DNA from: CAZXSK01 sp964642855
GTDB lineage: Bacteria; Planctomycetota; Phycisphaerae; SM23-33
Direction of reading: 5' to 3'
DNA length: 64,000 nt
Assembly: GCA_964642855.1 (NCBI GenBank)
Contig: CAZXSK010000007.1
Span: 24,922-88,921, forward strand
In this document: in pieces, positions 16,036 through 24,585 of the stretch
Layout: each line of letters starts with the position of its first letter
Numbering within the stretch: position 1 is the first letter of the stretch
Position numbers and translations under genes: made by a program
The notes under the pieces: generated by a model
Seen by the model: only the letters and a program-made list of their open reading frames with translations
Database searches by the model: none
Told to the model about the DNA's origin: nothing

Positions 16036-17652
16036 TCAGACCTTCAGCGGACGGTACTCGAACCAGTCGAAGTCAGCGGCCCTATGCTGCCCCGAGAGGT
16101 CCTGGCAGGCGATGCCGACGAATGCGCCGGTGAATCCCCAGCCTTGAACATAGTCATCCGAGAGCGTCGTGGCATCCAGCTCCGGGCCCAATGGCTGCCA
16201 ATCGCATTCCCGGCCCTCGACGCAGCCACACGCCATGTTCGCGTAGAACTGCAGCAAGCCGTTCCGGATTGTCAGGCGCATCATCATCCGCTTGCGATTG
16301 CCGATGCTCAGGGGTTCGGCGGGTTCGCAGTACGTCCCGTTGTCGCAGCTGGCAAGTCGCAGCACGCGGCCAAGTTGGTCCTCGTGAGAGATGTGCAGGT
16401 AGTACCAGTTCTCGACGTTGTAAAAGGCGACGAGACCGGCCATCTGCTGGAAGGTTGTGGGCTCGAACTCCAGGGCTGTGGCTGCTTCGAAGCGGAAGTG
16501 CTGCACGCGACAGGCGATCAGGCTCTGGTGATGGCGGCTGCCGAGGGATTCTCTGCCGATGAGCCTCACAAAGCCGGGCCGGTCGGTCAGGGAACACCAG
16601 CTCTCGTCGACGGGTGTCCGTAGCGACTGGAACTGCAGATCGAGTTCCGCGTTGTCAAAATCGTGCCGTTCGGGAGGGGCGGGAACCTTGGCTTCGGGCA
16701 GGTTGGGCGCGGGCACATCGTCTTGCGGCTCGCTTCCACCGACGTCCGACCTCAGCCAGCCATCTTCGTCCCAATGGACCTTCTGCAGGGCTGTCTCGCG
16801 CCCAAGCATGCACCTCTGCTCGCTCCGGGGCGCTTCGGGGTTGACGGGGCGCGACGCGAGATGCGCCAGGTACCATTCCCCGCTGGGCGTATTCACGAGC
16901 GACGCGTGGCCGGCCTTCTGCAAGGTTGCTTCGGGGTACGGCTCGGACGTCAGCACCGGGTTGTCCGGCTGGAATTCGTAAGGTCCATTGATGCTCCGTG
17001 AGCGTGCCAGGCTGACCGCGTGGTTCCAGCCGGTCCCTCCCTCGGCAAGCATGAGGTAGTACCAGCCGTCCCTCTTGTAGAGGTGCGGGCCTTCCGTGCA
17101 GCCTATTTCACTGCCCGGACAGATGTTCCTGATCGGGCCGACCAGTCGCTGGCGGTCGTGGGAGTACTCCTGCAACGCGGTTCCGGCGAAGCGATTGTGT
17201 CCCGGCCTGTGGTCCCAGATCATGTTGACCAGCCACTTCCTGCCATCGTCGTCGTGGAACAATGACGGATCGAAACCGGAGGCATTCAGGAAGATCGGTT
17301 CGGACCAGGGCCCGGCGATGTCCGGTGCGGTCACCAGGTAATTCGGCGTGTCCTTGTACGCCCCGTGGAGGCTCTTGACGTCCGTATAGATCAGCCAGAA
17401 CAACCCGTCAGCCCAAGTCAGGCAGGGAGCCCAGATTCCTCCGGAACAGGGATTGCCCACCATGTCCAACTGGCTGGTGCGGTCCAGGGGCCTGGCGACC
17501 AACTGCCAATGAGCCAGGTCCCGCGAATGGTGAATCGTCACACCCGGAAACCACTCGAAGCTGGAGTTGGCGATGTAGAAATCGTCCCCGACACGGCAGA
17601 TGCTCGGGTCGGGATGAAAGCCCGGAAGGACCGGGTTGCGGATGATGTCCAT
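16036..17652 (-). CDS. Glycoside hydrolase family 43 (beta-xylosidase / arabinofuranosidase type)
   Basis: A 538-residue enzyme, start at MDIIRNPVLPGFHPDPS behind AGGAGAA. The five-bladed propeller domain carries the GH43 catalytic residues: base D15 (FHPDPS), modulating D128 (GFDPSLFHDDDG) and acid E187 (CTEGPHLYK). The C-terminal part, from about 345, is the beta-sandwich domain usual in GH43 xylosidases of about 535 residues. No signal peptide is visible, so it probably works in the cytoplasm on imported oligosaccharides. Specificity between xylose and arabinose cannot be set from motifs. A XylR-type regulator lies 34 kb away in the same window. Confidence 0.9.
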   Translation of the reverse strand: MDIIRNPVLPGFHPDPSICRVGDDFYIANSSFEWFPGVTIHHSRDLAHWQLVARPLDRTSQLDMVGNPCSGGIWAPCLTWADGLFWLIYTDVKSLHGAYKDTPNYLVTAPDIAGPWSEPIFLNASGFDPSLFHDDDGRKWLVNMIWDHRPGHNRFAGTALQEYSHDRQRLVGPIRNICPGSEIGCTEGPHLYKRDGWYYLMLAEGGTGWNHAVSLARSRSINGPYEFQPDNPVLTSEPYPEATLQKAGHASLVNTPSGEWYLAHLASRPVNPEAPRSEQRCMLGRETALQKVHWDEDGWLRSDVGGSEPQDDVPAPNLPEAKVPAPPERHDFDNAELDLQFQSLRTPVDESWCSLTDRPGFVRLIGRESLGSRHHQSLIACRVQHFRFEAATALEFEPTTFQQMAGLVAFYNVENWYYLHISHEDQLGRVLRLASCDNGTYCEPAEPLSIGNRKRMMMRLTIRNGLLQFYANMACGCVEGRECDWQPLGPELDATTLSDDYVQGWGFTGAFVGIACQDLSGQHRAADFDWFEYRPLKV

Positions 17653-17695
17653 GCGATTCTCCTGCCGTCGAAGCGCCGGCTGTGCTTTCCTGCCC

Positions 17696-17723
17696 TTGCC
17701 CTGACACCGGGCAGGCGTATGAT
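17696..17723 (+). promoter_or_regulatory. Promoter of crcB-DUF190
   Basis: TTGCCC, 16 bases, TATGAT in the GH43/crcB divergent gap. The predicted leader is about 45 bases. No fluoride-riboswitch fold was recognised in it. Confidence 0.45.
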
Positions 17724-17773
17724 GGGCGGTGCACCGTCGTTTGCCAAGGACGGGTTTGTTTTCGAGGACGAAG

Positions 17774-18157
17774 ATGTACAAATTGCTGATGGTGGCGTTG
17801 GGCGGCGCGGTCGGGGCGGTCAGCCGATACGCACTGAGCGGCTGGGTCCAGACGCTCTCTCGCTCCCTGTTCCCCTGGGGCACGCTGAGTGTCAACCTCG
17901 TGGGATCACTGATCATCGGCCTGGTGACGGGGGCTGTCGAGTCGGTCACGGTTTCTCCGGGAATCAGGCTGCTCGTGCTTACCGGCGGGTTGGGCGCATT
18001 TACGACCTTCAGCACGTTCTCCCTGGAAAGCTGGCAACTCCTGCGCGACCGCCAGTACGTCGCAGCCGGGGCGAATCTCCTGGGCAGCCTGGCCGCCGGG
18101 CTGATTCTCGTAATCGCCGGCATGGCATTGGGACGATGGATCACATCAGGCAGGTAG
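17774..18157 (+). CDS. crcB: Fluoride ion channel CrcB/Fluc
   Basis: A 127-residue membrane protein with four helices. Family motifs are GGAVGAVSRY (10-19), WGTLSVNLVGS and the pore signature GGLGAFTTFSTFS. It forms dual-topology dimers that export fluoride. The start MYKLLMVALGG follows GAGGAC; upstream codons are not needed. The DUF190 gene starts 10 bases after its stop, a pairing common in bacteria. Confidence 0.94.
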   Translation: MYKLLMVALGGAVGAVSRYALSGWVQTLSRSLFPWGTLSVNLVGSLIIGLVTGAVESVTVSPGIRLLVLTGGLGAFTTFSTFSLESWQLLRDRQYVAAGANLLGSLAAGLILVIAGMALGRWITSGR

Positions 18158-18167
18158 GAAGACAAGA

Positions 18168-18500
18168 ATGAAGAACACCGGCGAAGGCGCGCTGCTGAGG
18201 ATCTTCCTGGGCGAATCGGACAAGATCGATGGCCGGTGTGCTTACGAACACGTTGTCCTTACGGCGCGTCGGATGGGTCTGGCGGGGGCAACGGTCCTGC
18301 GAGGCATGATGGGTTTCGGGGCGGATTCACACCTGCATTCCTCGAAAGTGCTCCGGCTTTCGGAGGATCTGCCCGTCGTGGTGGAAGTCGTGGACACCCA
18401 GGAGAACGTCGAGAAGCTGCTGGCCGAACTGGACGAGCATCTCGGAGAGGCGATGATTACCTCCGAGCCGGTCCGCGTGATCCGCTACCGGCCGACCTGA
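18168..18500 (+). CDS. DUF190 family PII-like protein
   Basis: A 110-residue protein with the DUF190 pattern LLRIFLGESDKIDGRCAYEHVV, ARRMGLAGATVLRGMMGFG and a final EAMITSEPVRVIRY. The fold is PII-like and is often encoded next to crcB, but its role in fluoride resistance is unproven. The start is 10 bases after crcB. The last 16 bases overlap the convergent ligase gene. Confidence 0.9.
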   Translation: MKNTGEGALLRIFLGESDKIDGRCAYEHVVLTARRMGLAGATVLRGMMGFGADSHLHSSKVLRLSEDLPVVVEVVDTQENVEKLLAELDEHLGEAMITSEPVRVIRYRPT

Positions 18501-21127
18501 TCGCTTTCTCCGACCAGCTGGTCCTCCATCGCCCTGCCAATGACCGATGCCCGCACGCGGATCATTTCCATCCGCAGGGCCTGATCTTCGCTGATCTCGA
18601 ACACGCTGGGCTTGATAAGCCGATCGGATAGAAAACGCACCCAATTCAGCTGCGAGATCGTCTCTCTGCGACGGCCCAGGATGCTGTACATCTCGGCAAG
18701 CTGAAGGTTCAGCTGGATGCTGTTGGGGTTGCGCTCCAGCGCCTTTTCGAAACCTTCCGGCAGGACGGGGCGGCGTTTGCTTTCTCTGGTCTGCAGGAGC
18801 GCAGCCTGCTGCCAGGCCTCGAAGGCAGCCGACTCGTCTCCGATCCGCCAGGCAGCGTCTCCGTAGTTCAGCCATGCCTGCACGGAGCCCGGTGCGAGAG
18901 TTGTCGCGCGCTCGTACCAGCGGGTCGCGGCCTCGGGCCTCTTGCGCGCTTGCAGCACATTGGCAAGCCGAGTGACTGACAAGGCCGTCTCGCTGCCACT
19001 GGAGATCTGTCGGCGGAGGTCCTGCTCCAACACTTCCGGGTCACCATGGACGGGGCGCGAGGTCAGCAGGAACACATCCGGGTGCCGAACGAACCAATCC
19101 GTCAGACCCAGCTGCCGCTGGTGGCTGAAATCGCCCGGATCACGTTCGACAGCCAGGGAGGCCAGTTCGCAGGCCTTCTGCAGATACGCACGTATCTGCG
19201 CTTCCTGCGGATCTGCAGCCACTCGCAGGACCGCCTTGGAAGCGTCGGCCGCCGCAAGCGCATCGAGACGGTCCGCCCGGGCATAGCGTGTGGCCAGGTC
19301 CAGGGATCTGCCCCGGTCGCCGGCTGCCTGGGCAGCCAGCAGACGGTCGGCCAGATCCGCCCTTCGCAACGCCGGCAGGAGCAGAAGCACCCCGATGGTA
19401 ACAGCGACAATCGCAACGGCCATCACCCCGACATGGACCAACCAACCGAGTGTGGAAACCGGGCGATCGACAGGCTTGCCCTCTCTGCTCCGTATCTGCG
19501 CGAGCAGCGCACCGGCCAGCATCCAGATCAGCGTCGACGTAGCAGGAATCCAGAACCCGATGCTGACCATGCAGTGCAACAACATCCCCGCCAGCCCGGC
19601 CGCCAGCGCGATCTGGCCGAACCTCGGCGAAACGGACCACCGCCCTGCCCAACCCGCTCCAGCCACCGCAACCGCAAGGATCACCGCGGGAATCGCCGAT
19701 TCGACCAGCAGCGCCGCGACCATGCCCCCCCAGTCGGAGAAGACTGCCCGCGCAAGGATCGTCGTCGCTGCGAAAACCAGCCCGACCACACACCACAACC
19801 CAGCAGACCAGTCACGAACACGCTGGACGCTCAGGTCCCCAAGGCCCCGGAACCCAGCCAGCAGGAGCGGCCAGACCGCAAGCCCTGCCAGCAGCGTCCC
19901 GCCGATCACGCCGAGTTGGGCAATCGATGCGAGTACAAAGTTGTGGGGAAGCTGGATCGCTTCCTCCGCCGCCGGCCTGCGAACTGCCAGATATGCCTTG
20001 TCAAACTCACCCAGACCCGTTCCCAGCAAGGGGTTCCCCGCTGCGATTTCCACCGAGCCGGTCCAGTAGAACCAGCGAAACGTCATGGTCTTGCCCGGCA
20101 GGCTGTCCCTCGCAATGCCGGCGACGATCACAACACCGATCCCGGCTGCTACTGCGATCCAGGCAGCAACGACGACCTTCCTGCGATACGTGCCCAGCCG
20201 GGGGCCGAGCGTCGCCACAGCCAGGCCAAGTCCTGCTGCCACGACCGCAGCGACAACACCGCCCAAGCTCCGGGTGAGCACAAGGACCACCGACGCTGCC
20301 AGCGGGAAGATCGCCAGGGCGCAGGAGATGAAGGTGGGCAGGTGAAGCTCCCCCGCAGCCATGTTCTTGTGGTCCGTCTCTCGTCGTTGCATGGCCCCGA
20401 TCAGGGAAGAGAGAAACACCGCCCACGCAGCTGCGGCCAGGCCGATCAGGCCGCAGGCAAATACATTTGCCAGCGAGAAGAATCCCGAGGGAGTGAGGTC
20501 CCGGACGCGCATCTCCAGCAGCCTGGTCTCCGGGCTTGGGTCCTTTGGACCCATCGACTCGAAAAATGCGATCCGCTCGGGAATATCGACAGCCAGCTGC
20601 CAGATGCCCTTGGCTGCCAGCGATGCTGCGAGTCCCGCCAGGACGGCTAGCAGAAGTCTCAGGCGGTCGTGGCGGCCAAACAACTGGGCGCACGCCCAGC
20701 CAGCTGTCACGAGCGACATCTGCTCGTACCACATGCACAACGAGCCGCGAACATCCCCCGCTTTCACCAGCGAGCCGACAAGCGACAGGCCCGCCAACAC
20801 TCCGATAGCCGGCAGCAGCCACGCCGCGCGAAGTCGCCGCCTCTGGAGCGATTCCGCAAGGACAGTCAACCCGCTTAGCCCTGCCAGAATCGTCGCAAAT
20901 GTCAGCCGGGCCAGCTCGCCGCGGTCGGCGACTGGCACGTATCCCGTCGTCTCGAAGGAAGACCATGACGAGGCGAAGTCAAACAGCGAAGGCCGAAACG
21001 GCATCTCACCGAGAAAAACGCGGGAGACCAACACGCAAAGCATGCCGAAGGCGGCAAGCGTGCCAAGACGGCTGCCCCACCGTGAAACATCCGAATCCTG
21101 CTGCGGGATAGGTGGATCTGCCGTCAT
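18485..21127 (-). CDS. O-antigen ligase family protein with C-terminal TPR region
   Basis: An 880-residue protein. The N-terminal 580 residues hold about twelve transmembrane helices with the Wzy_C/WaaL-type periplasmic loop near GTGLGEFDKAYLAVRRPAAEEAIQLPHNFVLASIAQLGV, including the conserved PHN(F/L) stretch. The C-terminal 280 residues are helical repeats with TPR character (AATRWYERATTLAPGSVQAWLNYGDAAWRIGDESAAFEAW). Such proteins ligate or polymerise surface glycans on the outer face of the inner membrane. The start overlaps the end of the WecA/MraY-like gene by four bases, so the pair is translationally coupled. Confidence 0.85.
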   Translation of the reverse strand: MTADPPIPQQDSDVSRWGSRLGTLAAFGMLCVLVSRVFLGEMPFRPSLFDFASSWSSFETTGYVPVADRGELARLTFATILAGLSGLTVLAESLQRRRLRAAWLLPAIGVLAGLSLVGSLVKAGDVRGSLCMWYEQMSLVTAGWACAQLFGRHDRLRLLLAVLAGLAASLAAKGIWQLAVDIPERIAFFESMGPKDPSPETRLLEMRVRDLTPSGFFSLANVFACGLIGLAAAAWAVFLSSLIGAMQRRETDHKNMAAGELHLPTFISCALAIFPLAASVVLVLTRSLGGVVAAVVAAGLGLAVATLGPRLGTYRRKVVVAAWIAVAAGIGVVIVAGIARDSLPGKTMTFRWFYWTGSVEIAAGNPLLGTGLGEFDKAYLAVRRPAAEEAIQLPHNFVLASIAQLGVIGGTLLAGLAVWPLLLAGFRGLGDLSVQRVRDWSAGLWCVVGLVFAATTILARAVFSDWGGMVAALLVESAIPAVILAVAVAGAGWAGRWSVSPRFGQIALAAGLAGMLLHCMVSIGFWIPATSTLIWMLAGALLAQIRSREGKPVDRPVSTLGWLVHVGVMAVAIVAVTIGVLLLLPALRRADLADRLLAAQAAGDRGRSLDLATRYARADRLDALAAADASKAVLRVAADPQEAQIRAYLQKACELASLAVERDPGDFSHQRQLGLTDWFVRHPDVFLLTSRPVHGDPEVLEQDLRRQISSGSETALSVTRLANVLQARKRPEAATRWYERATTLAPGSVQAWLNYGDAAWRIGDESAAFEAWQQAALLQTRESKRRPVLPEGFEKALERNPNSIQLNLQLAEMYSILGRRRETISQLNWVRFLSDRLIKPSVFEISEDQALRMEMIRVRASVIGRAMEDQLVGESDQVGR

Positions 21128-22218
21128 GGCTTCCTGGTCGACGCTGAAGATTCAAGCAGTGCGATCACCATCACGATGGCAGCGGTCTGCAGGAATACCA
21201 ACGCCGCTGCGAACGAGTCCTGAACCCTTGGAAGAAGAACCGCTCCAACAGCCGTGGCTGCTGTGCAAAGATAGATCGTCAACACCGCCGTCCGAACACT
21301 CATACCCCTGGCGACAAGCCGATGGCTGAAATGCCTTCGATCGCCGATCATGGGGTTCCTGCCCTCGCGAATCCGGATCGTCATTACGCTGGCCGTGTCG
21401 TAGATCGGTACAGCAAGGAGGACAAGCGGCACGAAGATGCCGTACGCATAGTACGTCTCGCCCGGCCCGACGTAGGTCGCCAGCGTACTGACGACCGCCA
21501 GCAGGTAGCCCACCACAAGCGATCCCGCATCGCCCAGGAACTGTCTTGCCGGCGGGAAATTCGTCGGCAGGAACCCCAGCAGCGACCCCAGAATCACGCA
21601 CAGCCAACCCATCAGGAAGACCTGCTGCAGATGGGCCGTCGCACCGATCAGCGCCGCGATACAGATGGCCGAGACCCCCGTAGCCAAGCCATCCATGTTG
21701 TCCAGGAAGTTTACCGAATTGGTGATCGCGACGATCCATATCACGGTAAGCACCACCGACACCACCGGTCCGGCCACGGTGAGCACCTCCAGACCACACG
21801 CGAGCGTCGCCCAAAGTGCGACGGCGATCTGCACGACGAGCTTGACCCAGGGCCCCAGGGGCCTGCGATCATCGATGATGCCCATCACGTGCAACACCAG
21901 CGCACCGACGAGCAGCCCCAGGACTCGCATCGCATGGCCCGACGCCCCTACGATCTGGGTGGCAAGCTCCTGCGGCACCCAACCGGGGACCCCCAGCCTC
22001 GCCCATTCGGACGCAACCGCCAGGCAGCCGAGCGTCGGAAGTAGAATCGCTGTGAACACAGCCGATCCGCCGAGCAAAGGCGTGGGTCTGGCGTGGGCCT
22101 TGTGACGCTGGGGGTAGTCCAGCACGCCGAACCGGCGGGCAGCCCACTGCGAAACGGGCGTCAGGAGCAGGGAAAGCACGAACGACACACAGATCGCAGC
22201 GAGCATCATCCAGGTCAT
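21124..22218 (-). CDS. Undecaprenyl-phosphate sugar-1-phosphate transferase (WecA/MraY family)
   Basis: A 364-residue polytopic protein with about eleven helices. Family motifs are GIIDDRRPLGPW, NFLDNMDGLATGVSAI, FLGDAGSLVVGYLLA and GDRRHFSHRL. The last motif, with HFSHRL rather than the MraY pattern, and the gene context favour a WecA-like enzyme that starts a surface polysaccharide on undecaprenyl phosphate. The sugar is probably GlcNAc or a relative. It overlaps DUF4416 upstream and the ligase downstream by four bases each. Confidence 0.9.
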   Translation of the reverse strand: MTWMMLAAICVSFVLSLLLTPVSQWAARRFGVLDYPQRHKAHARPTPLLGGSAVFTAILLPTLGCLAVASEWARLGVPGWVPQELATQIVGASGHAMRVLGLLVGALVLHVMGIIDDRRPLGPWVKLVVQIAVALWATLACGLEVLTVAGPVVSVVLTVIWIVAITNSVNFLDNMDGLATGVSAICIAALIGATAHLQQVFLMGWLCVILGSLLGFLPTNFPPARQFLGDAGSLVVGYLLAVVSTLATYVGPGETYYAYGIFVPLVLLAVPIYDTASVMTIRIREGRNPMIGDRRHFSHRLVARGMSVRTAVLTIYLCTAATAVGAVLLPRVQDSFAAALVFLQTAAIVMVIALLESSASTRKP

Positions 22219-22778
22219 CCGCCAGCCTCCATTCTCGGTGCGACTTCTTTGCGAAGACTCTCACGCACGTTGGAGAAAAATGGGAAATAGCGCCCCGAGG
22301 CGTAATCGGGGAAGGTTGCGGGCAGGGCTTGCCAGCGTTTCTCGCGGTACAGCAGCGTGACCTCCGCGTACACGCCGTCGCGGAGATACACACGATGGGC
22401 AAAGTTCTTCATGCTCGCCAGAACCAGCTTGGCCAGTTCCACGTACCCCGGGTCCAGGTTCACCGGCCTCGGCGGGCCATCGGGACTCTCAGCCGCCAGA
22501 CGACGCTCGATCTCGTTGGTCGCCCGTTTGATCTCCGCCAGCCGACCGGGATCCCCCAGCCCGGTGAAAGATATGAACTGTCTCCAGAGGTCCGGCCCCA
22601 TCTGGTCGCGGTAGTAGTCGGTGAAATCAAAAGCAATGACCTCGGACACCGACTCGACAGGCCCAAGCACACGGGAGACCTCTTGAGCGCAACGTGTAAG
22701 CAGATCGCGCCGCGCAGAGAGCATGCCGCAGATGTACTTCACGTCGGGCGGTGAACCGATCTCTGCCATCGCGGGCAT
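22215..22778 (-). CDS. DUF4416 family protein
   Basis: A protein of 187 residues from MPAMAEIGSPPDVKYICG; M at 22769 is an alternative, and neither has a strong ribosome site. The family pattern is clear: VKYICGMLSARRDLL, FDFTDYYRDQMGPDLWRQFISF, NLDPGYVELAKLVLASMKNFAHRVYLRDGVYAEVTLLYR and a final FPDY. The function of DUF4416 is unknown. It is the first gene of a four-base-overlap operon with the WecA-like transferase and the ligase, which suggests a link with surface glycan synthesis. Confidence 0.87.
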   Translation of the reverse strand: MPAMAEIGSPPDVKYICGMLSARRDLLTRCAQEVSRVLGPVESVSEVIAFDFTDYYRDQMGPDLWRQFISFTGLGDPGRLAEIKRATNEIERRLAAESPDGPPRPVNLDPGYVELAKLVLASMKNFAHRVYLRDGVYAEVTLLYREKRWQALPATFPDYASGRYFPFFSNVRESLRKEVAPRMEAGG

Positions 22779-22898
22779 TGTCTCGCGACGAACCGGCGAA
22801 TGCAACGGAGCGACTGAGGTGAAGATTCGGACATAACCAGCCAAACACTCTGCCGCGTAAGCTGTTTGCATCGGGTGGCGGGCCGGTGGCCTGCCCTG

Positions 22899-22904
22899 TA
22901 TAAT
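22899..22904 (+). promoter_or_regulatory. -10 element TATAAT of serS
   Basis: A perfect TATAAT lies 38 bases before the serS start. GTGGCG 18 bases upstream is a fair -35. Confidence 0.45.
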
Positions 22905-22942
22905 CCCCTGCTTCACCAACCAAACGCTTACGGACCAACGCC

Positions 22943-24217
22943 ATGATCGACATCAAACTCATCCGCGAGAACCCCGACCGCTACATCCAGGCCGCTGAAC
23001 GGAAGAATTTCAGCGTCGACATCCACGAGCTCCTGGAGATCGACGCGAAGCTTCTGGATGCCGAGCGAGAACTCCAGGAGGTCCGCACCCAGCAGAACAA
23101 GGCGGGCAAGGAAATCGCCCAACTCGAGGGAGACCAGAAGAAACAGGCCATCGAGCAGATGGGTAAACTCAAGGCAAGAGCAAAGGAAGTCGCAGATGCA
23201 GCTGCCGACCTCCAGCCTCGTTTCCGCGAGTTGATGTACCTCGTCCCCCAGCCGCCGGACGAGGGTGTGCCCGTGGGCAAAGACGATACCGAAAACGTCG
23301 AGATCCGCACGGAGGGCGAGGTTCGGCAGTTCGACTTCGAGCCCAGGGACCACGTCGAACTCGGCGAGTCGCTGGACATCATCGACATCCCGCGCGGGGT
23401 CAAACTGGCCGGCTCCCGGAACTACTCCCTGAAGGGCGCCGGGGCACAGCTTCACTATGCGATTCTCCGCCTGGCCGTTGACCAGATGGTGGCCAAGGGC
23501 TACACGCTGCTCAATATCCCGGTGCTGGTCAACGAAGACGTGATGTACGGCACGGGCTATTTCCCGGTCGGCCGGGATGAAGCGTATCTCTGCGAGCGGG
23601 ACAACCAGGCACTGGTGGGCACGGCTGAAGTGTCGGTAACCGCCTACCACATGGACGAGATCCTCGACGAGTCGGAGCTGCCCAGGAAGTACGTCGCGAT
23701 GTCCACGTGTTTCCGTCGCGAAGCGGGAGCTGCGGGCAAAGACACGCGAGGCCTGTATCGCATTCATTACTTCGACAAGGTCGAGCAGGTCATCGTCTGT
23801 CGCAACGACCAGGAGCTGTCTCGCGCCTATCACGAGGAAATCCTCCGCAACGCCGAAGACGTGCTCAAGGCGCTCGAGCTTCCCTACCGGGTGGTAAACG
23901 TCTGCACCGGCGATCTGGGCATGGGCCAGGCCCAGAAGTACGACCTGGAAACCTGGATGCCCTCCCGCGAGAGCTTCAGCGAGACGCATTCGGCCAGCCG
24001 GTTCTATGAATTCCAGGCCAGGCGGTTGAACCTGAGATACCGCGACGAGGACAGCAAGGTTCACTTCTGTCACACGCTGAACAACACGGTGATCGCCAGC
24101 CCCCGAATCCTGATTCCGATCCTGGAGAACCATCAGAACGCGGACGGATCCGTGACGATCCCCAAAGCGCTCAGGCCCTACATGCAGGGGGTGGAACGGA
24201 TCGAGCCGCCTTGCTGA
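22943..24217 (+). CDS. serS: Serine--tRNA ligase
   Basis: A 424-residue class II synthetase that charges tRNA-Ser and is also used for tRNA-Sec. The N-terminal coiled-coil arm (about 28-100, rich in KEIAQLEGDQKKQAIEQM) grips the tRNA variable arm. Motif 2 is FRREAGAAGKDTRGLYRIHYF, and motif 3 lies in the GSxxxTR-equivalent region near the end (HTLNNTVIASPRILIPILENHQ). Length is normal. It is followed by the leader region of DAHP synthase with no close gene. Confidence 0.97.
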   Translation: MIDIKLIRENPDRYIQAAERKNFSVDIHELLEIDAKLLDAERELQEVRTQQNKAGKEIAQLEGDQKKQAIEQMGKLKARAKEVADAAADLQPRFRELMYLVPQPPDEGVPVGKDDTENVEIRTEGEVRQFDFEPRDHVELGESLDIIDIPRGVKLAGSRNYSLKGAGAQLHYAILRLAVDQMVAKGYTLLNIPVLVNEDVMYGTGYFPVGRDEAYLCERDNQALVGTAEVSVTAYHMDEILDESELPRKYVAMSTCFRREAGAAGKDTRGLYRIHYFDKVEQVIVCRNDQELSRAYHEEILRNAEDVLKALELPYRVVNVCTGDLGMGQAQKYDLETWMPSRESFSETHSASRFYEFQARRLNLRYRDEDSKVHFCHTLNNTVIASPRILIPILENHQNADGSVTIPKALRPYMQGVERIEPPC

Positions 24218-24288
24218 CCGGCACATCGCTGCAGCCGAGAGCAAAGATTTAGATTCGGTTGGGGGCTTTCAGGCTGGCGCCATGGCGG

Positions 24289-24294
24289 TATAAT
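24289..24294 (+). promoter_or_regulatory. -10 element TATAAT of the DAHP synthase leader transcript
   Basis: A perfect TATAAT; the predicted transcription start is near 24301, giving a leader of about 285 bases before the DAHP synthase ATG at 24586. The -35 is weak (CTTTCA at 24266). The long leader contrasts with the short leaders elsewhere in the window. Confidence 0.5.
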
Positions 24295-24342
24295 GCAGAC
24301 GTGCAGCGGCTCATGTTCTGGGCGCTGGACGGGTAAACAGCC

Positions 24343-24483
24343 ATGACGAACGTTCCAGACATTCCGGAGGTTCTGTGGGAGAGCGCCGCGACAACGCGGA
24401 CGGACTCTCCCCGGCCGTTTGCCGTCGCCCGCAACTTCGTGGCGGGCTACTTCTCTTATGCGCTGAGCTGGCGGGCCTGGTAA
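24343..24483 (+). CDS. Candidate aromatic-amino-acid leader peptide before DAHP synthase
   Basis: A 46-codon frame (ATG at 24343, TAA at 24481). Of its last 21 residues, seven are aromatic: F26, F32, Y36, F37, Y39, W43 and W46, that is Phe, Tyr and Trp together. The stretch GYFSYALSWRAW is the densest part, and it ends the peptide. The downstream gene makes the first compound of the pathway to exactly these three amino acids. This is the design of ribosome-mediated attenuators such as the trp and phe leaders. The ribosome site is not obvious. Coding status is inferred from composition, position and the RNA pairing described for 24441-24516. Confidence 0.55.
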   Translation: MTNVPDIPEVLWESAATTRTDSPRPFAVARNFVAGYFSYALSWRAW

Positions 24484-24546
24484 GGCCTACGATTTCACCC
24501 CAGCCAGCGTCCCGCCGATCTATCCCGGATGCCCCGTGGCTTGGGG
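24441..24546 (+). promoter_or_regulatory. Alternative RNA pairings in the DAHP synthase leader (attenuator-like)
   Basis: GGCGGG occurs twice inside the leader frame (24441-24446 and 24470-24475), and its complement CCCGCC occurs once downstream (24511-24516), so the two copies compete. A perfect five-pair hairpin GGCCT-GGTA-AGGCC (24474-24487) has the leader stop codon in its loop and arm. A short CCCC/GGGG stem (24532-24546) is followed by CCTTTTC, a weak terminator-like element. Ribosome position over the aromatic codons would choose between these. No folding calculation was made. Confidence 0.4.
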
Positions 24547-24585
24547 AACCTTTTCAGAGCACGTACACCGATAGGGAGAACACCG

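Noticed and set aside
17653..17773. Fluoride riboswitch before crcB
   Set aside because: The leader is only about 45 bases, and no segment shows the conserved pseudoknot pattern of the crcB motif. The short TATGAT promoter fits without it.
22928..24244. Long minus-strand open frame over serS
   Set aside because: Exactly antisense to a full-length, motif-complete seryl-tRNA synthetase, with no recognisable protein features.
24313..24336. Seven-codon ORF (MFWALDG) at the start of the DAHP synthase leader
   Set aside because: It has one Phe and one Trp, but it is too short and has no ribosome site; the 46-codon frame explains the leader better.
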